Shown piece by piece: positions 23,334 through 32,019 of a stretch of 33,274 nucleotides of DNA. The notes under the pieces are model-generated. The model had not been told where the DNA came from, searched no databases, and saw nothing but the letters and a program-made list of their open reading frames with translations. The stretch lies in assembly GCA_035504075.1 (NCBI GenBank), contig DATJSO010000045.1, forward strand, positions 1 through 33,274. The letters run 5' to 3'. The DNA is from DATARH01 sp035504075 (GTDB taxonomy: Bacteria; Pseudomonadota; Alphaproteobacteria; ATCC43930; CGMCC-115725). How positions within the stretch are numbered: the first letter of the stretch is position 1; each line of letters begins with the position of its first letter. Both the position numbers and the translations under genes were made by a program.

Positions 23334-24272
23334 CTAGCCGCCGAGGATCGTGCCGACAGGGATGTCGAGCTCGCTCGACTTGACCTTGGCGCCGTCAGCG
23401 AGCCGCACCCGCGATACTTCGACAAAGCCGCCCTGCGCGTGGATGCGCAGACCGGCCGGGCCGGTGCCAACGACCTCGCCAAGCTTTTTGCCGCGCACCG
23501 CGCCAAAGGTCGGCGCAATGATCTTCGTGGCGTCGAACAGGTACAGCTTCTGCGCCTCGCCCTCGGCGGATGTCAACGTCGTCCAGGCGCCGGGCGCGGG
23601 GTTGCAGCCGCGAATCAGATCGTAGACGAAATCGACGTGGCTGGCCCAGTTGATGCGCGACTCGGCCTCGCGCACCCAGCCCTCATAGCTCGCCTGGCCC
23701 TCATCCTGCGTCCATTCGGTGGCGCGACCGGCGGCGACGAGATCGGCGGCCTGCACCAGCGCCTCGACCCCGAGCGGGAAGATCTTGTCGAAATATAGCG
23801 AGCCGGCGGTGTCGTCGGCGCCGATCGTGCAGCGCTTCTGCAGGATGACGGGTCCCTCGTCGAGGCCGGGGGTGGGGCGGAAGATCGACAGCCCGGTTTC
23901 GCTGCGGCCGCGAATGATCGCCCACGGGATCGAGGCGGGGCCGCGATGCAGCGGCAGCAGCGACGGGTGAAACTGGATCATGCCGTGTTTCGGGATCGCG
24001 CAGAATTCGGGCGGCGCGAACAGCAGCACATACGCCATGACGCCGATATCGGCGTCGCACGCCTTTAGCGCGGCCTGCGCCTCGGGGTCGGCGTATTTCG
24101 CAAAGCGGTGGACCGGCAGCTTTTTCTCCTCGGCGGCGGCGACCAGCGGGTCGGGCCGTGCACCGGGCCGCTCCGGTGCCGCGAACACGCCGGCGACCGT
24201 GTCGCCGCGCTCGAGGAACGCCTCCAGGACGGCCTTGCCAAAAGCCTGCTGACCAACGATGACGATGCGCAT
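23334..24272 (-). CDS. Formyltransferase-family protein resembling the 10-formyl-THF hydrolase domain of FDH
   Basis: This 312-residue protein has an N-terminal formyltransferase fold and a C-terminal FMT_C-like domain (from about 205). The core reads IQFHPSLLPLHRGPASIPWA, then GLSIFRPTPGLDEGPVILQK. In methionyl-tRNA formyltransferase the motif is N-x-H-P-S; here the asparagine is Q100. H102 and D138 remain and are 36 residues apart, the same spacing as H106 and D142 of 10-formyl-THF dehydrogenase. Later segments (ASYEGWVREAESRINW, LIRGCNPAPGAWTT) also look more like that enzyme. So it may hydrolyse or transfer the formyl of 10-formyl-THF rather than act on initiator tRNA. There is no fused aldehyde dehydrogenase. 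GGGAGG lies just before the ATG at 24272. Confidence 0.85.
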   Translation of the reverse strand: MRIVIVGQQAFGKAVLEAFLERGDTVAGVFAAPERPGARPDPLVAAAEEKKLPVHRFAKYADPEAQAALKACDADIGVMAYVLLFAPPEFCAIPKHGMIQFHPSLLPLHRGPASIPWAIIRGRSETGLSIFRPTPGLDEGPVILQKRCTIGADDTAGSLYFDKIFPLGVEALVQAADLVAAGRATEWTQDEGQASYEGWVREAESRINWASHVDFVYDLIRGCNPAPGAWTTLTSAEGEAQKLYLFDATKIIAPTFGAVRGKKLGEVVGTGPAGLRIHAQGGFVEVSRVRLADGAKVKSSELDIPVGTILGG

Positions 24273-24373
24273 GTCGCCTCCCTTACCGTGGCGTGACGGC
24301 GGACGCGGAGATTTCCACGCCTGCCGCCCGCCGGCAAGCCCGTCGGTGCAGCAAACCCGAACGCCGCGGCTCG

Positions 24374-25240
24374 TCAGCCCGCCGGCTGTCCGGTCTGCGC
24401 GCGCACGAAATCGCAGATCAGCTCGATGGCGCGCCGCGCCGCCTCGCTCCCCGGGTCGCGCGGGATGAAAGTGTGCGGCTGGCCGGCGAATTTGTGCAGT
24501 TCGATGCGGCCGCCATTCGCCTGCCAGGCGGCGGCGAAGCGATCGGCCATGTCGGGCGTTACATTGTCGTCGGCGGTGCCCTGCACGAGGATCGCGGGCG
24601 GCAGCGGTCGCAAAGCCCCACCCTGATCGAGCAGCCGCTGCGGGTTGCCCTCCGCCATCTCCGCCTCCGATGCCCAGTAGGCGTCGTGCGCCTGCTGCAG
24701 CCGGGTATTGCCCTTGTCCTTGACCATGCGATAGCGCGCCAAGGGGTCGGCGATCGGCCAGCACAGCACGAGATAAGGCAGCGTAGCCGAGGTCGTCGGA
24801 TCTTCCGGCAGCGGCAATGCCGCATAACGCGGGTCGGCCGGTCTGAGAGCGCTGAGCAGGAGCTGGTGGGCGCCGCTCGACGTGCCGAGCCCGCCGACGA
24901 GATCGCGACGGCTGCCAAATTCCGCCGCATGCGCCTTTAGCCAGCGCGTCGCGTAACTGATGTCGGCGATCGAATGCGGATAGCGCCACGGGGGCGGCAT
25001 GCGGAAATCGATCGCCAGCACGATGATGCCGCTCTGCGCCAGCGCCTCGTCGAGCGGCGCGTTGTTGAGCCGGTCGCCCGATGCCCAGGCGCCGCCATGC
25101 ACGTCAAGCAGCGCCGGGAACGGCCCGTCGCCCTGCGGCCGATAGAGCCGTGCCAAAAGCGGAGTGCCATTGTCTTGCCGATATTCCAGGTCGCGGGCTT
25201 CCACCGCAAAGTGCGCCGTAACCGCCGCCTCATTTGCCAT
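24374..25240 (-). CDS. Alpha/beta hydrolase, HSL-like esterase
   Basis: This 288-residue hydrolase has the hormone-sensitive-lipase-type oxyanion motif in LLDVHGGAWASGD (HGG at 48-50), the nucleophile elbow GTSSGAH (S121 in GxSxG), an acidic residue in VQGTADDNVTPD (D224 or D225) and the histidine in QPHTF (H256). The triad order and spacing fit the family. No signal peptide is seen, so it is probably cytoplasmic. GGAG lies nine bases before the ATG at 25240. It probably cleaves a short-chain ester or amide; the substrate is unknown. It lies upstream of the formyltransferase-like gene on the same strand with a gap of about 100 bases, so co-transcription is possible. Confidence 0.92.
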   Translation of the reverse strand: MANEAAVTAHFAVEARDLEYRQDNGTPLLARLYRPQGDGPFPALLDVHGGAWASGDRLNNAPLDEALAQSGIIVLAIDFRMPPPWRYPHSIADISYATRWLKAHAAEFGSRRDLVGGLGTSSGAHQLLLSALRPADPRYAALPLPEDPTTSATLPYLVLCWPIADPLARYRMVKDKGNTRLQQAHDAYWASEAEMAEGNPQRLLDQGGALRPLPPAILVQGTADDNVTPDMADRFAAAWQANGGRIELHKFAGQPHTFIPRDPGSEAARRAIELICDFVRAQTGQPAG

Positions 25241-25350
25241 TTTGCCGGTCTCCGTTGCGTTCGGGGCAGCATGCCCGTCCGCAGCGCCGCTTCCAAGCGG
25301 GCGATTGCGGCGGACGAAGCGCCGGCCGCGGCGTTCATCGGGTGACGATC

Positions 25351-25641
25351 ATGCGCTCAATTTCGCGAGACGATACCATGCTCCCGCATCGCGCTGCCGC
25401 AGCGCTGGCCGTGTCCGCCCTGTTAACCGTCCCCGCTCTCGCCCAAAGCCCGCCTGGCCCGCCATGGCCGGAGGTTGTTTCGCCCGGCGGCATCACGCTG
25501 CGCTGGTATCCCGACGATGTCAGCGAAGCGACTGCCCAGGCCGTCGCCGACATGCATTGCGCGGCGATCGGGCGAACCGCCGTATTGGCGGAATTGGAAC
25601 AGGACGGCAGCGTCCAACTCGGCACGTATCGCTGCCGCTGA
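25351..25641 (+). CDS. Small exported protein of unknown function
   Basis: This is a 96-residue reading frame from the ATG at 25351, or 87 from the ATG at 25378. It has a clear signal peptide (AAAALAVSALLTVPALAQSP) and a mature part of about 65 residues with two cysteines (DMHCAAIG and TYRCR) that could pair. GGTGA lies five bases before the first ATG; the second has no clear ribosome site but gives a more usual signal-peptide N-region. I do not recognise a family. It diverges from the esterase gene. Function is unknown. Confidence 0.7.
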   Translation: MRSISRDDTMLPHRAAAALAVSALLTVPALAQSPPGPPWPEVVSPGGITLRWYPDDVSEATAQAVADMHCAAIGRTAVLAELEQDGSVQLGTYRCR

Positions 25642-25731
25642 GACAATGGAGCCGCGCGGCTGCTCAGATAATTCCGCATGAAATAGACAGATTAACCATT
25701 CGCAAATTATTTGTCGGCAAACTCATTCGCG

Positions 25732-26271
25732 ATGTTACAGCTTGCGGTTGAGTTCGGGGCGGCGAACGAGGAGCGCGAATTCGGCGCGTGGACGGGCTAT
25801 CGCCTGCCGGACGATCGCACCGCATGGCATCCGCTGGTTGCGCGCCTCTATGAATATTGGCTGACAGTCAAGCCGTCCTGCCGCCTGCCGGGGCGGCAGC
25901 ATATCGTGCCGGAAGAGATTGCGCCGCTGTGGTCGCGTCTGGTGTTGTTCGATGTGGTGCAGCGGCCGCTGCGCTTCCGCTACTGCTTCTGCGGCAGCGA
26001 ACTGGTGCGGGCGTTCGGCTGCGAGGTCACCGGGCGGTGGCTCGACGAGGTGCATCCGCAGATGATGGCGGACCCCGACCCACGCGACCGCTTTCGCTTT
26101 ATGGCGACGACCGGAATGCCGACGTGGCGCCGCGGCCGGCCGCATTGGGTCGCCAACCCCGACCACCGCACGGTCGAGAGCTGCGTCGTCCCGCTCGCCA
26201 CCGACGGAGCGACGGTCGATAAAATGCTTGGCATCACGGTCGCGTTCGACATGAACGGCCGGGAAATCTGA
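25732..26271 (+). CDS. PAS-domain protein (PAS_5-like)
   Basis: This is a single-domain protein of about 179 residues. The order of segments (HPLVARLYEYWLTVKPSCRL, then IVPEEIAPLWSRLVLFDVV, FRYCFCGSELVRAFGCEVTG and a late LGITVAFDMNG) matches the alphaproteobacterial PAS_5-type sensor proteins that occur without an output domain. The start is uncertain: the frame begins at a TTG at 25711, and the ATG at 25732 has no clear ribosome site. It is followed by a hairpin and T-tract, so it is probably a one-gene transcript. The ligand and partner are unknown. Confidence 0.8.
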   Translation: MLQLAVEFGAANEEREFGAWTGYRLPDDRTAWHPLVARLYEYWLTVKPSCRLPGRQHIVPEEIAPLWSRLVLFDVVQRPLRFRYCFCGSELVRAFGCEVTGRWLDEVHPQMMADPDPRDRFRFMATTGMPTWRRGRPHWVANPDHRTVESCVVPLATDGATVDKMLGITVAFDMNGREI

Positions 26272-26281
26272 CGTCGCCGGC

Positions 26282-26300
26282 CCGGCGTCGCCGGGTTTTG
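26282..26300 (+). terminator. Rho-independent terminator after the PAS gene
   Basis: A six-base stem (CCCGGC / GCCGGG) with a three-base loop is followed directly by TTTT, eleven bases after the PAS-gene stop. This is the best simple terminator in the window, although the T-tract is short. The convergent nadA gene ends about 30 bases further on. Confidence 0.6.
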
Positions 26301-26331
26301 ACGGGCAGGGATGCCGCTGCCGCCGCGCCGC

Positions 26332-27330
26332 TCAACCGATCGCCAGCATGCGCTCGACGGCAAGGCGGGCGCGCGCGGCGATATCGGGCGCGACGGTCAC
26401 CTCGTGCGTCATCGTTTCGAGCGCGTGGCGGATGTTTTTCAGCGTGATGCGCTTCATGTGCGGGCACAGGTTGCATGGACGCACGAAGTCGAGGTCGGGG
26501 TATTGCAGCGCGACGTTGTCGCTCATCGAACATTCGGTCAGCAAAACGACGCGGACCGGCCGCTCCCGGCCGACATAATCAGCCATCGCCGCGGTCGAGC
26601 CGGTGAAGTCGCATTCGGCGACGACCTCGGGCGGGCATTCCGGATGGGCCAAGACGGTGAGGCCGGGATGCGCGGCGCGCAATTCGCGGATATCCTCGGG
26701 CGTAAAGCGCTCGTGCACCTCGCAATGGCCCTTCCAGGCGATGATCTCGACATCGGTGTGGGCGGCGATGTTGCGGGCGAGGTACTCGTCCGGGATCATG
26801 ATGACGCGAGGCTCGGCCAACGCCTCGACGATCTTCTTGGCGTTGCCTGAGGTGCAGCAGATATCGCTCTCCGCCTTCACCGCGGCCGACGTGTTGACGT
26901 AAGTGACGATCGGCACGCCTGGATAACGCTGCCGCATCAGGCGCACATCATCGGCGGTGATCGATGCGGCAAGCGAGCAGCCGGCTTCGACGTCGGGGAT
27001 CAGCACAGTCTTCTCGGGATTGAGCAGCTTGGCGGTCTCGGCCATGAAATGGACGCCGGCCAGGACGATGACCTGGGCGTCGGTGCGCGCCGCTTCGCGC
27101 GCCAGCGCAAGGCTGTCGCCGGTGATGTCGCCGACGGTGTGGAAGATGTCGGGGGTCTGGTAGTTGTGCGCGAGGATGACCGCATTCTTCTCGCGCTTCA
27201 ATGCGAGGATCGCGGCGATGTCGTTGGCCAGTGCCGGCCATTCGAGGGGCGGCACATGGCGCTCGACGCGGGCGTAGAGATCGGGTAGCGGCAGCGGGCG
27301 GGCGGGATGCGGCGCGGCGGTTTCGAGCAT
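26332..27330 (-). CDS. nadA: Quinolinate synthase NadA
   Basis: This 332-residue enzyme condenses iminoaspartate with dihydroxyacetone phosphate to quinolinate, in NAD synthesis. The family pattern is clear: KNAVILAHNYQTPDIFHTVG at 49-68, VHFMAETAKLLNPEKTVLIP, then EAGCSLA. The three cysteines expected to hold the [4Fe-4S] cluster can be placed at C118 (EAGCS), C203 (WKGHCEVHERF) and C286 or C289 (PCNLCPHM). GAGG eight bases before the ATG at 27330 supports the start. Unlike the common nadABC arrangement, no nadB or nadC follows. It diverges from thiC, and two matching 21-bp palindromes lie upstream, the nearer over its probable -10 box. Confidence 0.96.
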   Translation of the reverse strand: MLETAAPHPARPLPLPDLYARVERHVPPLEWPALANDIAAILALKREKNAVILAHNYQTPDIFHTVGDITGDSLALAREAARTDAQVIVLAGVHFMAETAKLLNPEKTVLIPDVEAGCSLAASITADDVRLMRQRYPGVPIVTYVNTSAAVKAESDICCTSGNAKKIVEALAEPRVIMIPDEYLARNIAAHTDVEIIAWKGHCEVHERFTPEDIRELRAAHPGLTVLAHPECPPEVVAECDFTGSTAAMADYVGRERPVRVVLLTECSMSDNVALQYPDLDFVRPCNLCPHMKRITLKNIRHALETMTHEVTVAPDIAARARLAVERMLAIG

Positions 27331-27348
27331 GGCGAGATCCTCAGACTC

Positions 27349-27369
27349 TTATACTCATATTGAGCATTT
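27349..27369. promoter_or_regulatory. NadQ-type operator candidate, site 1 (nadA-proximal)
   Basis: A 21-base imperfect palindrome with core CTCATATTGAG lies 18 bases upstream of the nadA ATG. Read on the nadA strand it overlaps a TATAAG that could be the -10 box. It matches the reverse complement of site 2 at most positions (about 17 of 21). From memory, palindromes of this kind are reported for the NAD-synthesis repressor NadQ in Alphaproteobacteria; no regulator gene is in the window. Confidence 0.6.
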
Positions 27370-27383
27370 CAACGACCCAGAAA

Positions 27384-27408
27384 CGCCGGACGTATCACCG
27401 GTCCGGCG
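27384..27408. repeat. Hairpin between the two palindromic operator candidates
   Basis: CGCCGGAC (27384-27391) and GTCCGGCG (27401-27408) form a perfect 8-base stem with a 9-base loop. It lies almost midway between the two 21-bp palindromes. It may be a further protein site or an RNA structure; no T-tract follows on either strand. Confidence 0.45.
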
Positions 27409-27417
27409 TCAGGCAGC

Positions 27418-27438
27418 TTATGCTGAATATGAGAATAA
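27418..27438. promoter_or_regulatory. NadQ-type operator candidate, site 2 (distal)
   Basis: A second 21-base imperfect palindrome, TTATGCTGAATATGAGAATA plus a final A, is centred 69 bases from site 1. Its reverse complement closely matches site 1, so both probably bind the same factor, perhaps with looping. It lies about 80 bases upstream of the thiC promoter, so its effect is more likely on nadA. Confidence 0.55.
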
Positions 27439-27520
27439 GGAGCGATCGGCCGGCGTCAACCCCTGTTACGCTTTCGTGACGCATGCCAGCCCGCCGCTCG
27501 CCGCCGGCGCCGTATCGCGC

Positions 27521-27550
27521 TTGACGGAAATGCGACAACCTGTCCATTAT
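27521..27550 (+). promoter_or_regulatory. thiC sigma70-type promoter
   Basis: TTGACG (27521-27526) and CATTAT (27545-27550) are separated by 18 bases. The predicted start of transcription, near 27557, coincides with the beginning of the TPP riboswitch, which strongly supports this box. Confidence 0.65.
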
Positions 27551-27555
27551 TCCGA

Positions 27556-27655
27556 CCATCCAAGGGGTGCCCCCATCAGGGGCTGAGAGACCGCTGAGAC
27601 CGCGGTAAACCCTTCGAACCTGATCCGGGTCGTGCCGGCGTAGGGACAGGAACCG
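27556..27655 (+). ncRNA. TPP riboswitch (THI element)
   Basis: The leader of thiC carries the conserved THI-box parts in order: GGGGTGCCCC near 27564, GGCTGAGA at 27581-27588, a variable stem (CCGCTGAGACCGCGG), then ACCCTTCGAACCTGATC at 27609-27625, and finally GTGCCGGCGTAGGGA at 27632-27645. Thiamine pyrophosphate binds this RNA and lowers expression of the downstream gene. About 60 bases separate it from the thiC start, with no strong terminator, so control is probably at translation or through Rho. Confidence 0.95.
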
Positions 27656-27717
27656 GGCCAAAGCGCCGCTTTTCCCATATCGCCGAGCGTCCGCGGATCG
27701 TCGCAATGGAGACGAGG

Positions 27718-29556
<1,839 letters not shown>

Positions 29557-29749
29557 ACCAGTGTCGTGATTCCGGGCACCGCGCCGCATGGGTGATGGTA
29601 TGAGTGACCCAGCCGTCGAAACCTGGCGGTATGGGATGGAGGATGGATCTAGCTCCACGGTCTACAGCAGTCGTCAGCAGGCAGACGCCGCACTCCCCGA
29701 TCTCGTATCGATCCCCTTGCAACAAAGCCCGCGGTACTCGCGCGGTCGG

Positions 29750-29872
29750 ATGAGGCTGAAGCTTGACGAGAATCTGAGCCGCGGCGTAGCCGAACTGTGC
29801 CGCGCGGCCGGGCACGACGTGATGACGGTGCGCGGCCGAGTGCGGATTCACCTCGCCAAAGGCCAGGAATAG
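29750..29872 (+). pseudogene. Fragment of a DUF5615 (PIN-like) toxin gene
   Basis: The first 29 codons from the ATG at 29750 read MRLKLDENLSRGVAELCRAA and then GHDVMTVRG, the N-terminal half-motif of DUF5615 PIN-like proteins (M-x-L-L-DENL, AGHDV-x-x-V). The normal continuation (about 80 more residues with further acidic active-site residues) is absent; the frame goes on for 11 unrelated residues to a stop. The usual partner, a DUF433-type antitoxin, is not seen in the 190 bases upstream, where I find nothing else recognisable. It is therefore a relic of a toxin-antitoxin locus. Confidence 0.55.
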
Positions 29873-29896
29873 GTTCCCGGAATCGCGGTGGAAACG

Positions 29897-30577
29897 ATGA
29901 AGCAGCGGGTCTACGGGCGGCGGCGCGGGCGTCGGTTGCGCCCCGGCCGCCGGCTCCTGACCGACGAATTGCTGCCGCGGCTCGCGATCGAACTGCCGCA
30001 ACAGGGACCGCTCGACCCGGCGGCGCTGTTCACGCCGCCGCGCCGCGACGTCTGGCTCGAAATCGGCTTCGGCGCCGGCGAGCATCTCGCCGAACAGGCC
30101 GAGCGCCACCCGGAAATCGGCTTTCTCGGCAGCGAAGTCTTCGAAAACGGCGTCGCCCGGCTGATCGGCGACATCGCGCACCGCGAACTCGCGAATATCC
30201 GCATCTTCGCCGATGATGCGCAGCTGCTGCTGGAGCGGCTGATGCCGGCCTCGATCGGGCGGCTCTTCATCCTGTTTCCCGATCCCTGGCCGAAGGAGCG
30301 CCATCACAAGCGCCGGCTGATCGCGCCGCCGACGCTCGACCGGCTTGCTGCGATTCTGCGGCCGGGCGCCGAACTGCGTCTCGCCACCGACGATTCGGGT
30401 TATCTCGCTTGGATGCTGCGGCATCTGACCGCGCATCCCGAGTTCCGGTGGACGGCGCGCCGGCCGTCGGATTGGCGCCAGCGGCCGCACGACTGGCCGC
30501 CGACGCGCTACGAAAAAAAGGCTTTGACCGCCGGCCGCAGGCCCGCCTTCCTGCGCTTTGTCAGGCGGACGCGATGA
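29897..30577 (+). CDS. trmB: tRNA (guanine-N7-)-methyltransferase TrmB
   Basis: This 226-residue SAM-dependent enzyme methylates G46 of tRNAs. The N-terminus is basic (MKQRVYGRRRGRRLRPGRR). The SAM site is VWLEIGFGAGEHLAEQAERH at about residues 54-73, followed by GFLGSEVFENGVARLI. The signature FILFPDPWPKERHHKRRL is diagnostic for TrmB. The C-terminus has the family's TRYEKKAL motif. The ATG at 29897 is preferred over a GTG nine bases earlier. It lies upstream of an L,D-transpeptidase gene and the rimP-nusA operon; trmB next to rimP is a recurring alphaproteobacterial order. Confidence 0.96.
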   Translation: MKQRVYGRRRGRRLRPGRRLLTDELLPRLAIELPQQGPLDPAALFTPPRRDVWLEIGFGAGEHLAEQAERHPEIGFLGSEVFENGVARLIGDIAHRELANIRIFADDAQLLLERLMPASIGRLFILFPDPWPKERHHKRRLIAPPTLDRLAAILRPGAELRLATDDSGYLAWMLRHLTAHPEFRWTARRPSDWRQRPHDWPPTRYEKKALTAGRRPAFLRFVRRTR

Positions 30578-30628
30578 CGCACCCAGGGCCTATACCCGAC
30601 AGCGCCGCTCTTCTGCTAAGAGCCGCCG

Positions 30629-31339
30629 ATGCCGTTACCGGACCTTCGCGAGCGTTCGCCGTGCCGCCGCGCCGCCCGCGTGCTGCTCGCCGTCGCGCTC
30701 GCCGGACTGACCGGCGGCTGTCAGGCGGTCAATGATCTCTGCGGGGTGGCCGACAATATCGGCGGGATGGCTGATAATCTCGGCGGGATGGCTAATAATC
30801 TCGGCGGGGCGGCCGGCAGTCTCTACGCGAGCCTCTACACGCGACTGTTCGGAGAGCCGCAGGCGGCATCACGGGCAATTCTCAGGTTGAGGCCGCCGCC
30901 ACCGCCGGCGCCGGTGCTGGCCGATAGGGTGGTCGTCTTCAAAAAGCGGCGCCTGCTCGAACTGGTGCGCGGCGGCGAAGTGTTCGCCTCGTTTCCGATC
31001 GCGCTCGGGCCGCATCCGGAGGGGCCGAAGGAGCAGAAGGGCGACGGGCGCACTCCGGAGGGCGGTTATACGATCGACTGGGAATCAGCCGATACGAAAT
31101 ACACTGGCGAATTGCATATCTCGTATCCCGATGCGGCGGACCGGGCGCGCGCAGCGGCGATGGGCGTCGATCCCGGCGGCGCGATCTTCATTCACGGCCT
31201 GCCCGATGATTTCGGCCCGCACGACCCGCCGCGGTGGTATCGCGACTGGACCGAAGGCTGTATCGCCGTCGGCAACCTGGCGATCTACAAGATCATGCGC
31301 GCCGTCCCGGTCGGGACGCCGATCGACATCCTGCCGTGA
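30629..31339 (+). CDS. L,D-transpeptidase (YkuD family), probable lipoprotein
   Basis: This 236-residue envelope enzyme carries a YkuD catalytic domain from about residue 98. The active-site motif is IFIHGLP (H189), then DWTEGCIAVGN with the nucleophile C211. The TxGCIAVxN form is the YafK/ErfK-like variant rather than the common SHGC. The N-terminus has a hydrophobic segment (VLLAVALAGLTGG) ending at C31, a lipoprotein-like site although the residue at -3 is Thr and not the usual Leu. After the cysteine come three 7-residue repeats (xADNxGG) at 40-60 and a Pro-rich linker. It should make or break cross-links in peptidoglycan or attach lipoproteins. Just 51 bases separate it from trmB. Confidence 0.9.
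   Translation: MPLPDLRERSPCRRAARVLLAVALAGLTGGCQAVNDLCGVADNIGGMADNLGGMANNLGGAAGSLYASLYTRLFGEPQAASRAILRLRPPPPPAPVLADRVVVFKKRRLLELVRGGEVFASFPIALGPHPEGPKEQKGDGRTPEGGYTIDWESADTKYTGELHISYPDAADRARAAAMGVDPGGAIFIHGLPDDFGPHDPPRWYRDWTEGCIAVGNLAIYKIMRAVPVGTPIDILP
30746..30808 (+). repeat. Three tandem 21-bp repeats inside the L,D-transpeptidase gene
   Basis: Three in-frame units (30746-30766, 30767-30787, 30788-30808) encode VADNIGG, MADNLGG and MANNLGG. Units two and three differ by only one base (GAT versus AAT), which suggests recent duplication. The repeat count could vary between strains without shifting the frame. Confidence 0.85.
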
Positions 31340-31366
31340 CGCCGCCCGAATGCTCGGGAAACGCTC

Positions 31367-31394
31367 TTGCGGCGGTCGTCTGTTTGACTATATT
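31367..31394 (+). promoter_or_regulatory. Candidate promoter of the rimP-nusA operon
   Basis: TTGCGG (31367-31372) and TATATT (31389-31394) are 16 bases apart. Transcription would begin near 31401 and give a leader of about 95 bases that contains the hairpin described at 31438. The match is good for this GC-rich genome. Confidence 0.5.
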
Positions 31395-31437
31395 GCCCCG
31401 AAAGAAGTCCCATACGGTCCTGGCGGACCGCTGCGCG

Positions 31438-31465
31438 GGTGGGCCAAACGGCCCACCTTTTGTTT
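31438..31465 (+). terminator. Hairpin with T-tract in the rimP leader (attenuator candidate)
   Basis: An 8-base stem GGTGGGCC / GGCCCACC with an AAAC loop is followed by TTTTGTTT. It lies 30 bases before the rimP start and after the candidate promoter, so it could attenuate the operon that encodes NusA. It could instead end the upstream transcript. A smaller hairpin (GGTCC / GGACC) lies just before it. Confidence 0.65.
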
Positions 31466-31495
31466 GCGGCACCCGGCGGACGAAGGAAGAAAGGA

Positions 31496-31993
31496 TTGCC
31501 GATCGATACGACCGAGATCGCCCGCATCGTCGAGCCGTCGCTCGAGGCGATGGGATATCGCCTGGTGCGGGTCACGCTGCGCGGCCGGCACCGTCCGACG
31601 CTGCAGCTGATGGCCGAGCGGCACGACGACCAGCCGATGAGCGTTGACGACTGTGCCGAGATCAGCCGCCAGCTCTCGGCGCTGCTCGACGTCGCAGACC
31701 CGATCGCCGGCGCCTACACACTGGAGATCAGCTCGCCCGGCATCGATCGGCCGCTCGTCCGGCCGGACGATTACGACCGCTTTGCCGGTTACGAGGCGCA
31801 GATCGAATTGGCGCAGCCGCTGGACGGCAGAAAGCGCTTCCGCGGCCGTCTGTTGGGCCGCAGCGACGGCGCCGTTCGGCTGGCGAGCGCCGACGGCGAG
31901 AGCCGCCTGCCGCTTGCCGCGATCGCGAAGGCCAAGCTGGTGCTGACCGACGAACTCCTGGCGCTGGCGCAAAAGCCGCCGCCCACGCATTGA
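31496..31993 (+). CDS. rimP: Ribosome maturation factor RimP
   Basis: This 165-residue protein helps mature the 30S subunit. Family patterns are IARIVEPSLEAMGYRLVRVT at the N-terminus, then CAEISRQLSALLDVADPIAG, and the hallmark YTLEISSPGIDRPLVRPDDY. The C-terminal SH3-like part follows with FRGRLLGRSDGAVRLA and the closing AKLVLTDELL. The start is a TTG at 31496, preceded by the purine-rich GAAGGAAGAAAGGA; an in-frame GTG at 31439 lies within the leader hairpin and is unlikely. nusA begins 26 bases after its stop, the conserved rimP-nusA order. Confidence 0.95.
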   Translation: MPIDTTEIARIVEPSLEAMGYRLVRVTLRGRHRPTLQLMAERHDDQPMSVDDCAEISRQLSALLDVADPIAGAYTLEISSPGIDRPLVRPDDYDRFAGYEAQIELAQPLDGRKRFRGRLLGRSDGAVRLASADGESRLPLAAIAKAKLVLTDELLALAQKPPPTH

Positions 31994-32019
31994 CCGACGA
32001 GATACCGACGAGATTAAGC

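Noticed and set aside
23334..24989. 551-codon version of the formyltransferase-like gene
   Set aside because: The extra N-terminal 239 codons overlap the esterase gene out of frame; a strong ribosome site marks the ATG at 24272.
25652..25665. GC palindrome after the small exported protein gene
   Set aside because: It has a short stem with almost no loop and no T-tract, so a terminator cannot be supported.
29588..29749. Upstream extension of the DUF5615 fragment as a 94-codon gene
   Set aside because: The first 54 codons show no family pattern or ribosome site, and the recognisable part starts at the ATG at 29750.
30746..30808. Possible small CRISPR-like array
   Set aside because: The three 21-bp units are directly adjacent with no spacers and encode an in-frame peptide repeat in the L,D-transpeptidase.
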